NCBI RefSeq assembly: GCF_032670585.1
Contig: NZ_JAVQHL010000001.1
Span: forward strand, 372,001 to 436,000
From: Ostreiculturibacter nitratireducens
Lineage (GTDB): Bacteria; Pseudomonadota; Alphaproteobacteria; Rhodobacterales; Rhodobacteraceae
DNA: 64,000 bases
Reading direction: 5' to 3'
Positions 33,681 through 42,735 of this stretch are shown here, in pieces (positions within the stretch are counted from its first letter, which is position 1; each line of letters starts with the position of its first letter). Under the pieces are notes generated by a model. The model saw only the letters and a list, made by a program, of their open reading frames with translations. It had not been told where the DNA came from and ran no database searches. Position numbers and translations under genes: made by a program.

Positions 33681-34123
33681 TTCTTCGCCGAGACGATTGA
33701 ACAGATGCGCCGCACCGCGAGTTCGTAACCCTCGACGCCGAACCCGGCCATCACACCATCCGCGCGCAGAGAGATGTAGGAATGGTGGCGGAAGGCTTCG
33801 CGCTTGTGCACGTTCGAGATGTGGCACTCGATGACCGGCCCCTCGAAGGCGTTGAGCGCGTCCAGGATCGCGACAGAAGTATGCGTGAAGGCGCCCGGGT
33901 TGATAACGATCCCGCAGGCCGTCTGACGGGCCTCGTGGATCGTGTCGATGACGACGCCCTCGTGGTTGGACTGGAAGAGCTTGACCTCGAAGCCCTTCTC
34001 GGCCGCGACCGCGGCGCAGTTCCTCTCGACATCGGCAAGCGTGTCGTAGCCGTAGATTTCCGGCTGGCGCTGGCCCAGAAGATTGAGGTTCGGGCCGTTC
34101 AGGATGTAGATCAGCTTGCTCAT
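33677..34123 (-). CDS. aroQ: Type II 3-dehydroquinate dehydratase
   Basis: This 148-aa enzyme converts 3-dehydroquinate to 3-dehydroshikimate. It has LNGPNLNLLGQRQPEIYG with the catalytic Tyr, the INPGAFTHTSVAILDAL substrate loop and ECHISNVHKREAFR with the catalytic His. The start at 34123 has GGAG at a good distance; an in-frame ATG four codons earlier is possible. Its pairing with a Gfo/Idh protein and closeness to a TRAP/shikimate-dehydrogenase operon favour a catabolic role. Confidence 0.93.
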   Translation of the reverse strand: MSKLIYILNGPNLNLLGQRQPEIYGYDTLADVERNCAAVAAEKGFEVKLFQSNHEGVVIDTIHEARQTACGIVINPGAFTHTSVAILDALNAFEGPVIECHISNVHKREAFRHHSYISLRADGVMAGFGVEGYELAVRRICSIVSAKK

Positions 34124-34448
34124 TCGATGCTCCATTCGAGGCGTCTTGCGCCCTTGCCGAATAGGAAAAGCAGGAATGCAGCGCTTGGGCAACGCCTCGT
34201 CCGGCCAAAAGGGGCGCCGACTGCGCGAATCCGGGCCCACGGTGCCCGTACTGGCGCTCGCATCAACACGGCGCTTCTGCGGCGGTTTCATCCGTTCCTT
34301 GCCTGCCGAGGTCGCAGGAAGAGCATCCAGGTCGGCATTGCATGTTGGACGACGCACCCCATCTTTTACATAACTGTAATGATTGGCTGGACTCTTCTCC
34401 TGATCTGATCAATGGGTTCGGCCGACACGTGAAGGGAATTGCACTGCC
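34124..34448. promoter_or_regulatory. Divergent promoter region aroQ/nadA
   Basis: This 325-bp gap has no gene. TTGGAC (34345-34350) and TACATA (34367-34372), 16 bp apart, form a plausible sigma-70-type promoter for nadA. I see no riboswitch-like structure. A TGATCTGATCA stretch lies near 34410. Confidence 0.35.
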
Positions 34449-35501
34449 GTGGTCGATCTTAAGGAAATGCGCGCCACCCTGGCCGCAAACTATGATCTGA
34501 GCCCCTCCATGGAGGCGGCCGAGGCGACGCGCGACATCTACTCGACGATGGACCGCGTCGTGCCGCTGGCCGACTGGGCGCGCCATGCGCCCTACGTCCT
34601 GGCCATCCAGCGCATGAAGAAGGAACGCAACGCCGTCATCCTTGCGCATAATTACATGACGCCGGATATCTATCATGGCGTGGCCGACGTCGTGGGCGAC
34701 AGCCTCCAGCTGGCCATCGAGGCCACCAAGGTCGACGCGGACGTGATCGTGCAATGCGGCGTCCACTTCATGGCCGAAACCTCGAAGATCCTGAACCCGT
34801 CAAAGACGGTACTCATGCCGGACATGGAAGCTGGCTGTTCGCTGGCCGAATCCATCACACCGGCCGGGATCGAGGAGATGCGCGCGCGCTACCCCGGCGC
34901 CCCGGTCGTGAGCTACGTCAACACGACTGCCGAGGTTAAGGCCGCATCAGACATCTGCTGCACCTCGGCCAACGCGGCACGGATCGTCGCCGCGCTCGAC
35001 AGCGACACCGTCATCATGACGCCGGACCAGTACCTCGCGCAGAACGTCGCCAGGCAAGTGCCGAACAAGCGCATCGTCTGGTGGGCGGGCTCCTGCATCG
35101 TGCATGAACAATTCACCGCCCAGGACATCAAGGACTTCCGCAACTTCCAGCCGGACACCATGATCATCGCGCATCCCGAATGCCCGCCGGACGTGGTGGC
35201 CGAAGCCGACTTCTCGGGGTCCACCTCGGGGATCATCGACTACGTGCAGGATAAGCGGCCGTCCAAGGCGATGCTGCTGACGGAATGCTCCATGGCGTCG
35301 AACATCGCGGACGAGCTGCCCGAGGTGGAATTCGTCGGGCCCTGCAACATGTGCCCCTACATGAAGATGATCACGCTGGAGAAGGTGCTCTGGTCGCTGC
35401 ACACGATGACCACGCCGATCGAGGTCGACCCCGCGATCGCGGCACGCGCGCGCATCGCCGTGGAGAGGATGATCAATCTCTCGCAGAAAGTCGCGGCGTG
35501 A
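34449..35501 (+). CDS. nadA: Quinolinate synthase
   Basis: This 350-aa cytoplasmic Fe-S enzyme condenses iminoaspartate with dihydroxyacetone phosphate to quinolinate in de novo NAD synthesis. The three expected [4Fe-4S] cysteines lie in VQCGVHFMAETS, LLTECSMASN and GPCNMCPYMKM. ILAHNYMTPDIYHGVADVVGDSLQL is a family hallmark. Start codon GTG at 34449; an in-frame ATG six codons later is too close to AAGGA. Its stop overlaps the GTG of nadB (GTGA). Confidence 0.95.
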   Translation: MVDLKEMRATLAANYDLSPSMEAAEATRDIYSTMDRVVPLADWARHAPYVLAIQRMKKERNAVILAHNYMTPDIYHGVADVVGDSLQLAIEATKVDADVIVQCGVHFMAETSKILNPSKTVLMPDMEAGCSLAESITPAGIEEMRARYPGAPVVSYVNTTAEVKAASDICCTSANAARIVAALDSDTVIMTPDQYLAQNVARQVPNKRIVWWAGSCIVHEQFTAQDIKDFRNFQPDTMIIAHPECPPDVVAEADFSGSTSGIIDYVQDKRPSKAMLLTECSMASNIADELPEVEFVGPCNMCPYMKMITLEKVLWSLHTMTTPIEVDPAIAARARIAVERMINLSQKVAA

Positions 35502-37072
35502 CCATCCGCACCGGGCGCGTCATCATAATCGGCGCGGGCCTCGGGGCGCTTTCAGCGGCGCTCCGCCTTGCGCCACGCCCGGTTCTGGTCATCTCTCCCG
35601 AAAGGCTCGGCTCAGGTGCATCGTCGGCCTGGGCGCAGGGCGGCGTTGCAGCCGCGATGGCAGCCGGAGACACGCCGCAAGCCCATGCCAGGGACACGAT
35701 CCGCGCCGGCGCCGGCACCGTCGATCCGGAGGTTGCGGACCTCGTCACGCAGCTCGCGCGCGAACATATCGTCGATCTGACCCGCATGGGCACGCCCTTC
35801 GACCGCGATAGCGAGGGCAGATACGTCCTGTCACGCGAGGCGGCGCATTCCTTCCCGCGTGTCGTCCGAGTGATGGGCGATCAGGCAGGCCGCGAGATCA
35901 TGCAGGCTCTGGTCGAGACCGTGCGCCACGAGGAGACGATCCAGGTCGCCGAGGGCGTCATTGCCTCCGGCCTCGCGGTAGAGAACGGCCGCATCACCGG
36001 CGTCTGGGTGGAGCGGGCCGAGCGCCCCTCCGGTCGCGTGCTTCTGTCCGGTCCCGCCGTGCTTCTGGCCGGCGGCGGCTCGGGCGGGCTCTACGCCGTC
36101 ACGACGAACCCGCCCCGCATTCGCGGTCAGGGAATAGGCATGGCCGCGAGGGCCGGCGCAGTGATCGCCGACGCGGAGTTCGTGCAGTTCCACCCCACCG
36201 CCATCGCCAGTGGCGAGGATCCTGCCCCGCTCGCGACAGAGGCGCTCAGGGGCGAAGGCGCGACCTTGGTCAACGCGGCCGGCGAGCGGTTCATGCTGCC
36301 CATCCATCCCGATGCCGAACTCGCGCCGCGCGACATCGTCGCCCGCGCCATCTTCGCCGAAACGCAGGTCGGCCGCCGGCCAATGCTCGACACGCGGGCG
36401 GCCCTTGGTGCCGAAGTCGTCAAGCGGTTCCCGGCCGTGGCCGAAGCCTGCGCCCGTGCGGGCATCGACCCGGTGAAGGAGCCGATCCCGGTCGCTGCGG
36501 CCGCGCATTACCATATGGGCGGCGTCGAAACGGATATTCACGGGCGTTCGTCTCTTCCGGGACTATGGGCCTGTGGCGAGGCGGCCTCGACGGGGCTTCA
36601 TGGCGCGAACCGGCTCGCGTCGAACGGTCTTCTTGAAGCGCTGGTCTTCGCGCGCCTCGCGGCGGACGACATCGCGTCCACGCTCGGCCCTGCAACGGAC
36701 GAGCCGGCCGTGCAGCTCGATTTCCCCGAGGGCGGCCAGGCGGTTGACCCCGCAGCGGTCGCGCGGCTGCGACGCGTGATGACCGATCACGTCGGCGTCG
36801 TACGCGACGGCGACGGCCTGAGCAAGGCGCTCGCCGAGATCGCGCGGATCGAGGCCGAGTCGGAACCTTCCGAAAACCTCTCCAACATGCTCGCGACGGC
36901 GACACTCATCGCCGCGGCCGCCCTGATGCGACAGGAAAGCCGGGGCGGGCATTACCGTTCGGACTATCCCGAGGCGGACCCGAAGCAAGCACACCGTTCA
37001 CGCCTGACGCTCAGGGACGCGCTCGCCCTGCGCCGGAAAGAGACAACCCATGCTGCCCGAACTCCTGCTTGA
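35498..37072 (+). CDS. nadB: L-aspartate oxidase
   Basis: This 524-aa FAD enzyme oxidises L-aspartate to iminoaspartate for NadA. The N-terminal FAD motif is VIIIGAGLGALSAALRLA, followed by GSGASSAWAQGGVAAAM, the substrate-region sequence EFVQFHPTAI and the HYHMGGVETDIHGRSSLPGLWACGEAASTGLHGANRL C-terminal FAD stretch. It starts with GTG overlapping the nadA stop and overlaps nadC by 23 bp. Confidence 0.94.
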   Translation: MTIRTGRVIIIGAGLGALSAALRLAPRPVLVISPERLGSGASSAWAQGGVAAAMAAGDTPQAHARDTIRAGAGTVDPEVADLVTQLAREHIVDLTRMGTPFDRDSEGRYVLSREAAHSFPRVVRVMGDQAGREIMQALVETVRHEETIQVAEGVIASGLAVENGRITGVWVERAERPSGRVLLSGPAVLLAGGGSGGLYAVTTNPPRIRGQGIGMAARAGAVIADAEFVQFHPTAIASGEDPAPLATEALRGEGATLVNAAGERFMLPIHPDAELAPRDIVARAIFAETQVGRRPMLDTRAALGAEVVKRFPAVAEACARAGIDPVKEPIPVAAAAHYHMGGVETDIHGRSSLPGLWACGEAASTGLHGANRLASNGLLEALVFARLAADDIASTLGPATDEPAVQLDFPEGGQAVDPAAVARLRRVMTDHVGVVRDGDGLSKALAEIARIEAESEPSENLSNMLATATLIAAAALMRQESRGGHYRSDYPEADPKQAHRSRLTLRDALALRRKETTHAARTPA

Positions 37073-37886
37073 GCCCCTGGTCCGCGCCGCTCTGGTCGAA
37101 GATCTGGGTCCGATGGGTGACGCCACCTGTCGCGCGGTCATTCCGGCGGGACTGACCTACGACGCGCGCATCGCGGCCAGAAGGGCGGGAACCGCGTCCG
37201 GCATGCGCGTCGCCGCCACGGCCTTCCGCATCGTCGATCCGTCGCTCGACGTCGAGACGCTTGTGCAGGACGGCACGGCCTTCGATGCCGGCGACGTCCT
37301 CATGCGCATCTCCGGGAACGCCGCGTCGATTCTCATGGCCGAGCGCGTGGCCCTGAACTTCGCGGGCCGGCTCTGCGGCATCGCCACGCTGACCTCCGCC
37401 TTCGTGGCCGAGACGCGCGGCACCGAGGCCAGGATCACCTGCACACGCAAGACGACACCGGGCCTACGGGCGGTCGAGAAGGAAGCCGTCCGGCACGGCG
37501 GCGGGGCGAACCACCGCTACGGCCTTTCCGATGCGATCATGATCAAGGACAACCACATCGCCGCGGCGGGCGGCATCCGTCCCGTGCTCGAGGCAGCGAA
37601 ATCGGCGCGGTCGCACATGATGCGGCTCGAGATCGAGGTGGACACCCTGGAACAGCTCGCCGAGGTGCTGGAGATCGGCGGCGCCGATGTCGTCCTTCTC
37701 GACAACATGTCTACCGCAGACATGGCAAAGGCCGTAGACCTTGCCGCCGGACGCATGATCCTCGAGGCGTCGGGGAACATGGCCCTGCCCCGCATCGCGG
37801 AAGTCGCCGCTACGGGCGTGGACTACATCTCGGTTGGCGCGCTGACCCATTCGGCGCCCGTGCTGGACCTCGGCCTCGATCTTTGA
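37050..37886 (+). CDS. nadC: Nicotinate-nucleotide pyrophosphorylase (quinolinate phosphoribosyltransferase)
   Basis: This 278-aa enzyme turns quinolinate and PRPP into nicotinate mononucleotide. It has the EDLGPMGDATCRAVIP start, the TCTRKTTPGLRAVEKEAVRHGGGANHRYGLSDAIMIKDNHI catalytic stretch with its Arg and Lys residues, and VLLDNMS. The start lies inside the end of nadB, completing the nadABC operon, which ends at a hairpin at 37971. Confidence 0.95.
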   Translation: MLPELLLEPLVRAALVEDLGPMGDATCRAVIPAGLTYDARIAARRAGTASGMRVAATAFRIVDPSLDVETLVQDGTAFDAGDVLMRISGNAASILMAERVALNFAGRLCGIATLTSAFVAETRGTEARITCTRKTTPGLRAVEKEAVRHGGGANHRYGLSDAIMIKDNHIAAAGGIRPVLEAAKSARSHMMRLEIEVDTLEQLAEVLEIGGADVVLLDNMSTADMAKAVDLAAGRMILEASGNMALPRIAEVAATGVDYISVGALTHSAPVLDLGLDL

Positions 37887-37970
37887 CCGCTGGTCTTCGG
37901 ACCCGGCATCACGGTGTGGCCTGAGCCTGTTCGGCCGGAAGGGTCGAAGGATGGCAGGCCGAAATAAGAA

Positions 37971-38001
37971 AGCGGCGGCTTCCAGTCAGGAAACCGCCGC
38001 T
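37971..38001. terminator. Bidirectional terminator between nadC and the DUF1127 gene
   Basis: AGCGGCGG and CCGCCGCT form an 8-bp stem extended by TTCC/GGAA around an AGTCA loop. TATTCTC follows on the plus strand and TTCTTATTTC on the minus strand, so it can serve both convergent genes. Confidence 0.7.
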
Positions 38002-38047
38002 ATTCTCAGGACCCGCCGGGAGGAATTGGGTCCCGATGAAAAAGTGC

Positions 38048-38263
38048 TTACTTGCCGTAAGCTGCCTCGCGGGCGACCGCCTCGATGTCATACCGGGACA
38101 GCCCGATATCCGACAGATCGCGATCGGTCATCGCCTCGAGTTCCGCGCGGGTCGTGCGGTAGACCGCGTATTGCCTCCGACGCACGGAAAGCGCCTCAAG
38201 AAGGTTTTGGATCTGGTAACGGACACCGGCGGCTGCCGGGGCTGCGCTGTTCACATAGGCCAT
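38048..38263 (-). CDS. DUF1127 small protein
   Basis: This 71-aa basic protein ends in a YjiS-like DUF1127 domain (RTTRAELEAMTDRDLSDIGLSRYDIEAVARE). The start at 38263 has GAGAGG upstream; the longer open frame is not supported. In alphaproteobacteria such proteins can bind RNA or affect phosphate and carbon metabolism; the role here is unknown. Confidence 0.85.
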   Translation of the reverse strand: MAYVNSAAPAAAGVRYQIQNLLEALSVRRRQYAVYRTTRAELEAMTDRDLSDIGLSRYDIEAVAREAAYGK

Positions 38264-38725
38264 GTCTTGCCTCTCAGTCTTTCTGCTCTGGCGCCTGATT
38301 GCGCCTTTGACCCCAAGATAAGCAAATGCTGCACCTGCACAATGCATGACTTGGTCAATGCCGCTATGCAGCATCCGCATGAAACCGCCGCTGCCGCAGA
38401 CTGATCCCGAGCCTGGAGACAAGGCTTCCCGGCCACGAGAACACCCCGCCATCCCTTATTAATCAATGTGTTAGCTGTCATAGTTCACGACGGGACGCGA
38501 AGCACCGGGAGCACCATCCTCTGACGGGTGATTGACGGCGCTCTTTCGGCTTTGTGGACGCCGCGGCCTTCGCGACACGACACGTCGCGCCATCGGCGGA
38601 CTATCGAGGATGTCCTCAACCGCCGTGCGGGACGCGTTCCGAAACCGCGCGGCTCCGACCGACCGAGCCATTGATTACCGTGAAATCGTCCTACAGTCTG
38701 ATCTTGGGGCAGAGGAGGACCGAAC
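38264..38725. other. Long gene-free interval between divergent genes
   Basis: This stretch of about 460 bases lies between the divergent DUF1127 and citryl-CoA-lyase-like genes. The open frames in it lack ribosome-binding sites and recognisable domains. It contains an AT-rich patch (CCCTTATTAATCAATG near 38455) that could be a promoter. I see no RNA gene or strong hairpin. Confidence 0.4.
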
Positions 38726-39502
38726 ATGCAGATCGGCAAGAAGGGCCGTGCGGTCACGTCAATATCGACGGCTGATGCGGACAGGATCGAGGTGCGCGGC
38801 CGCGACCTCACCTCGGACCTGATGGGGCGCCTCGGCTTCACTGAATATTTCTTCCTGCTGACCACCGGACGTGAGCCCACGGAGACCCAGCGCTTCTTCC
38901 TCGACCTGCTGCTCGTCTCGATTGCGGAACACGGGCTCGTGCCGACGAACCAGGTCGCACGGATGACCTATGCCGCCGATCCGGACTTCCTTCAGGGGGC
39001 CGTGGCCGCGGGGCTTCTTGGCTGCGGCAAGGTGATCCTCGGGACGACCGAGATCGCGGGCGCGTTCCTGAAAGACGCCCGCGCAAGGATCGATGCCGAG
39101 GGGATTACAGTTGCGGACATCGTGACGGAATACCGGGATGCGGGGCGCCGCCTGCCGGGGTTCGGTCATCCCCTGCACAAGCCCGTCGATCCGCGCGCTC
39201 AGCGGATCCTTGAACTCGCTGTCGAGAAAGGTGCCGCGGGGCCCTTCGTTGGGCTCGCCCGTGAGACCGAAGCCGCCGTGAACGAAATCTGGCCGAAGCC
39301 CCTTCCGATGAACGTCAGCTTCGCGATCCCGGCCGTTCTTCTCGACCTCGACTTTCCGGCATCCGTCCTCAAGGCGATCCCGATCCTCGCCCGCACCGCG
39401 AGCCTGCTCGCACACCTCGCCGAGGAAAGCCACACGCCGATCGGCTTCACGCTGGCCCATCACGCCGAACAGGGTATCGCCTTCGAGCGGACGGAAGAGT
39501 GA
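38726..39502 (+). CDS. Citrate synthase-like protein (citryl-CoA-lyase type)
   Basis: This 258-aa protein is a short member of the citrate synthase superfamily, about the length of citryl-CoA lyases and much shorter than true citrate synthase. It keeps LPGFGHPLHKPVDPRAQRI, where the active-site His lies, and the C-terminal HHAEQGIAFERTEE with Arg. Such proteins cleave or form acyl-CoA products from acetyl-CoA and a keto acid. It lies 3 bp before a CoA ligase gene, which suggests the substrate is first activated to a CoA thioester. Confidence 0.82.
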   Translation: MQIGKKGRAVTSISTADADRIEVRGRDLTSDLMGRLGFTEYFFLLTTGREPTETQRFFLDLLLVSIAEHGLVPTNQVARMTYAADPDFLQGAVAAGLLGCGKVILGTTEIAGAFLKDARARIDAEGITVADIVTEYRDAGRRLPGFGHPLHKPVDPRAQRILELAVEKGAAGPFVGLARETEAAVNEIWPKPLPMNVSFAIPAVLLDLDFPASVLKAIPILARTASLLAHLAEESHTPIGFTLAHHAEQGIAFERTEE

Positions 39503-39505
39503 ACG

Positions 39506-40819
39506 ATGTGGAACCCTGCCGTCGAAACCCTTCCCTGGCACGAGCAGCGTGAACACGACGAGCCCCTTTACCGCGCCCAGATCGCACGCCTTCTTGAACG
39601 CTCGGAGTTCTACCGCCGGAAGCTGACCGATGCCGGCTTCGCCAGCGCGGACAAGGTCGGCGGCCTCGCCGGCATCACCTCCCTTCCCTTCACCGAGAAG
39701 GACGAACTCCGCCAGACCCGGTCCGACGAAAATGCCATAGGAACGCATCTTGCGGCAGAGACGTCGGAAATCGTGCGGATCTACTCCACCAGCGGCACGA
39801 CCGGCACGCCGAGCTACATCCCGTTGGCCCAAGATGACCTGAACAGCTGGATCGAGATATCCTGCCGGTCCTATGGCGCGTCCGGAGTGATCGCCGGCGA
39901 GCGGATCGTCACGACCTACAACGCGGGGCCATTCGTGGCCGGCGTCACGCTCGACGCCTTCGCGAGGCTCGGCCTCTGCCACATACCCGTCGGCGCCGGC
40001 AACACGGAAAGGCTCATGGCGGCCGTCCGCCTTCTGAACCCGAGCGTGCTAGGCTGCACGCCCTCCTATGCGCTCCACCTCGCCGAATGGGCGGAAGATC
40101 GTGGCATCGACCTCGCGGCGTCGCAGGTTCGGCGCATCCTCGTGGCCGGCGAGCCGGGCGGTGGCGAGCCCGCCATGCGCGCACGGATCGAGGACGCCTG
40201 GGGCGCGAAGGTCACCGAGGCCATGGGAATCGGGGACATCTCCGTATCGCTCTGGGGCGAGTGCGAATGCCAAGATGGCATGCATTTCTCGGGCCGGGGC
40301 ATCGTTCATGTCGAATTGATCGACCCAGCCTCAGGCGCGCCCGTTCCCCTTGCAGACGGCGCCGAAGGGGAACTCGTCTACACCCACCTCATTCATCAGG
40401 CGGCGCCTCTTCTGCGGTTCCGCTCGCGCGATCACGTGAGGGTGGCCATGGGCCCCTGCCCCTGCGGCCGGACCGCGCCGCGCGTCCGTTGCGTCGGCCG
40501 GACCGACGACATGCTCATCCTGCGCGGGGTGAACCTGTTTCCGACGGCCGTCAGGGAAGTGGTGAACGAATTCAGCCCGCATGTCAGCGGGGTCATCGCG
40601 ATCCGGCCGCTGCAAAGAGCCGTCAAGCAGGAGCCTCCGCTGCCCGTCGCGGTGGAACTTGCAGCGGAAGCCCAGCCTCCGGCCGATCTTGCCGAGCGCA
40701 TCGCGCGCCGCATACGTGACAAGCTTGTCGCGACGACCAAGGTCGAACTGGTGCGGCACGGGACGCTGCCGCGCAGCGACTACAAGTCCAAGCTCGTCGA
40801 CTGGAGCCATTCGAACTGA
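39506..40819 (+). CDS. Phenylacetate-CoA-ligase-like acyl-CoA synthetase
   Basis: This 437-aa AMP-forming ligase is of the PaaK group. The nucleotide motif STSGTTGTPSYIPL is near residue 92, the central EAMGIGDISVSLWGECE motif follows, then RTDDMLILRGVNLFPTAVRE and a C-terminal domain with LPRSDYKSKLVDW containing the adenylation Lys. It activates a carboxylic acid, likely aromatic or keto, with CoA. It follows the citryl-CoA-lyase-like gene and precedes a VOC gene in one operon. Confidence 0.87.
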   Translation: MWNPAVETLPWHEQREHDEPLYRAQIARLLERSEFYRRKLTDAGFASADKVGGLAGITSLPFTEKDELRQTRSDENAIGTHLAAETSEIVRIYSTSGTTGTPSYIPLAQDDLNSWIEISCRSYGASGVIAGERIVTTYNAGPFVAGVTLDAFARLGLCHIPVGAGNTERLMAAVRLLNPSVLGCTPSYALHLAEWAEDRGIDLAASQVRRILVAGEPGGGEPAMRARIEDAWGAKVTEAMGIGDISVSLWGECECQDGMHFSGRGIVHVELIDPASGAPVPLADGAEGELVYTHLIHQAAPLLRFRSRDHVRVAMGPCPCGRTAPRVRCVGRTDDMLILRGVNLFPTAVREVVNEFSPHVSGVIAIRPLQRAVKQEPPLPVAVELAAEAQPPADLAERIARRIRDKLVATTKVELVRHGTLPRSDYKSKLVDWSHSN

Positions 40820-40843
40820 CGACAGACACATTGGGGGAAGACC

Positions 40844-41443
40844 ATGGACAAGAGCAACTCCATCCGGAAGATCCAGACCCAAGGGGTCCATCACATCACG
40901 CTTGTCGGGGCTGACCGCCAGACCTCAATCGACTTCTGGGAAGGCGTGCTCGGCATGCCCTTCATCTTCGACCAGCCGAACCTCGACAACCCGAACGAAG
41001 GGCACCTCTACTTCGATCCCGGTGACGGCAGGCTGATCACGGTATTCACCAACGAAGACCGAAAACCCGACCCCAAGCGGACCTCGACCGATCAGGGGGC
41101 CGTGCACCACCTCGCCTTCTCGGTCAGCCAGGCGACGTTCAAGCAGGTCGCCAGGAGGCTCGACGCCCGGGGCATCAAGCATTCCGGGCCGAAGGACCGC
41201 GGCTTCATGGATTCCATCTATTTCAATGACCCTCTGGGGCTGTTGATCGAGATCGCCTCATACCGGTTCGAACCGCCCGAAGGCTGCCGGCACGCGGACG
41301 TGATGATCGAAGCGCATCGAATCCGGGTCGAGCGCGGAGATTACAACATCCAGGAGGAACATCTGGCCGACGCGATCGAACTGCTCGTCGAGCGCCGCCA
41401 GCAATCGCTGTCCGCCGACCGGTCGCCCAGGAATCCCTTCTGA
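40844..41443 (+). CDS. VOC-family (glyoxalase/extradiol dioxygenase fold) protein
   Basis: This 199-aa protein has two beta-alpha-beta-beta-beta units. Potential metal ligands are His17-18 (GVHHITLVG), Glu45 (NEGHLYF region), His90-91 (AVHHLAFSV) and Glu in LLIEIASYRFEP. It may be a ring-cleaving dioxygenase, epimerase or glyoxalase. It ends the operon with the CoA ligase and converges on tusA with a 33-bp gap. Confidence 0.82.
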   Translation: MDKSNSIRKIQTQGVHHITLVGADRQTSIDFWEGVLGMPFIFDQPNLDNPNEGHLYFDPGDGRLITVFTNEDRKPDPKRTSTDQGAVHHLAFSVSQATFKQVARRLDARGIKHSGPKDRGFMDSIYFNDPLGLLIEIASYRFEPPEGCRHADVMIEAHRIRVERGDYNIQEEHLADAIELLVERRQQSLSADRSPRNPF

Positions 41444-41476
41444 GCAGGACCGGATCGGCGGACCAGTCGCGACTTG

Positions 41477-41707
41477 TCAGCCGGTGTGCTTGATGACGAA
41501 GGTGTAGATGCCGCCCTCGGCATTCGAGGACAGAAGCTCGTTTCCGGTCGTCCTGCAGAACGCCTCGAAGTCCTTGACCGCTCCGGGATCGGTGGCCTGG
41601 ATTTCAAGCGTGCCGCCGGTCGGCAGCTCCTTCAGCGCCTTCTTGGCTTTCAGAATGGGCAGCGGGCAGTTCAGACCGCGCGCGTCGAGGACCTGGTCGG
41701 CCATCAT
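41477..41707 (-). CDS. tusA: TusA-family sulfurtransferase
   Basis: This 76-aa sulfur carrier has the CPxP motif (ARGLNCPLPILK) with the persulfide-forming Cys14 and the conserved C-terminal segment. It would receive sulfane sulfur and pass it to DsrE-type proteins or to sHdr. It is the last gene of the sHdr operon, 11 bp after the DsrE-family gene. The start could equally be the next ATG at 41704; AAGGA precedes both. Confidence 0.93.
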   Translation of the reverse strand: MMADQVLDARGLNCPLPILKAKKALKELPTGGTLEIQATDPGAVKDFEAFCRTTGNELLSSNAEGGIYTFVIKHTG

Positions 41708-41718
41708 TCGTCCTTTCG

Positions 41719-42213
41719 TCAGATATAAAGATTGATGTCGCTCTTCGTCGCCACGTCGACCCAGGTGGCCGCGCCACCGAGGACCGGGCCTTCGATCATG
41801 TCCTCTTTCTTGTACTCGAAGAGGTCCATGGTCATCTGGCAGGCGATCATGTTCACGTCGGCCTCGATGGCCAGTTCGCGCAGTTCCTCGATCGAGGCCA
41901 CGCCCTTCTTCTTGATGAGGTTCTTCATCATCGCCGTGGTCAGCGCGGGCGCGCCCGGAAGCGCGGCCATGATGTTCGGCATGGCCATGTGCATGCCGCC
42001 CATCGGCATTTCCATGGCCGTGTTGCCAAGCGTCGAGACCTTAAGGTTCAGATCCTTCTTCAGCAGCGAGAGGCCGTAGAAGGTGAAGAACATCGTCACC
42101 TCGAGCCCCATCGCGGCGGCCGTCGTCGCCAGGATGAACGGCGGATAGGCCCAGTCGAGCGTGCCCTTGGTCACGATTATCGACATCGCCTTGGCGTTTG
42201 TGTCTTCGCTCAT
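41719..42213 (-). CDS. DsrE/DsrF/DrsH-like sulfur transferase (DsrE3A-type)
   Basis: This 164-aa protein has the family start SIIVTKGTLDWAYPPFILATTAAAMG and the conserved Cys125 in NMIACQMTMDLFEY, its only cysteine, which would carry a persulfide. Length and the Met-rich central loop match DsrE3A-like proteins, which work with TusA in cytoplasmic sulfur transfer. It lies between lbpA and tusA in the sHdr operon. Confidence 0.88.
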   Translation of the reverse strand: MSEDTNAKAMSIIVTKGTLDWAYPPFILATTAAAMGLEVTMFFTFYGLSLLKKDLNLKVSTLGNTAMEMPMGGMHMAMPNIMAALPGAPALTTAMMKNLIKKKGVASIEELRELAIEADVNMIACQMTMDLFEYKKEDMIEGPVLGGAATWVDVATKSDINLYI

Positions 42214-42273
42214 GTTTCCTCCCTGCCGGAGCGGCCCGGCGGCGCCGGGCCGGTTCCGGTCGTGTCAAATCGC

Positions 42274-42717
42274 TCAGGCGGCGCAGCCCGCGAAGGAGTC
42301 CGCGTCCATCTTCGCCTCATAGGGGCCGGCCACCGCCGAGCCGGGCGTCAGAGTCGCGCTGGCCGCGGCCGGGTCGGTGGGCTTCACGCGCACCATCCAT
42401 CCCTCGCCGTAAGTGTCCGTGTTCGCAAGCGTGGGCTGCGATGTCAGGTTGTCGTTGACACCGACGATCTCGGCCGCGAAGCCGAGCTTCGCCGGCCCCA
42501 CCCACTTGCCGCTCTCGACGGTCGCGCAGGACTTGCCCGCGTCGATCGTCTTGCCCTTCTTCTTGGCGGTGAAGGCGACGAGGTTCCCCGCCATCGCGGT
42601 CGCGACCATGGTCATGCCGACCGTGAAGGTGCCGTCGCCCTCGTCGCGATACCAGAGGTTGTTGTTGACGTCATAGAGGAGGTCGTCGGGAAGGTTGCAG
42701 CCACGAACCACTGGCAT
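42274..42717 (-). CDS. lbpA: Lipoate-binding protein LbpA (GcvH-like)
   Basis: This 147-aa protein has the GcvH/lipoyl fold. The lipoylation site is Lys71 in ATVESGKWVGP, inside the expected hairpin, followed by the family's GEGWMVRVKPTD. It is related to glycine-cleavage H protein but belongs to the sulfur-oxidation group found with sHdr, where the lipoyl group is essential. There are three cysteines (7, 64 and 145). It lies 18 bp after the 157-aa unknown gene. Its lipoyl group would be built by the ligase at 51516 and the radical SAM proteins at 61-64 kb. Confidence 0.93.
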   Translation of the reverse strand: MPVVRGCNLPDDLLYDVNNNLWYRDEGDGTFTVGMTMVATAMAGNLVAFTAKKKGKTIDAGKSCATVESGKWVGPAKLGFAAEIVGVNDNLTSQPTLANTDTYGEGWMVRVKPTDPAAASATLTPGSAVAGPYEAKMDADSFAGCAA

Positions 42718-42735
42718 CTCAGGTCTCCTTCGCAG

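Noticed and set aside
42274..42717. Glycine cleavage H protein GcvH
   Set aside because: No gcvT or gcvP genes are nearby, and the position inside the sHdr operon identifies the sulfur-oxidation LbpA group.
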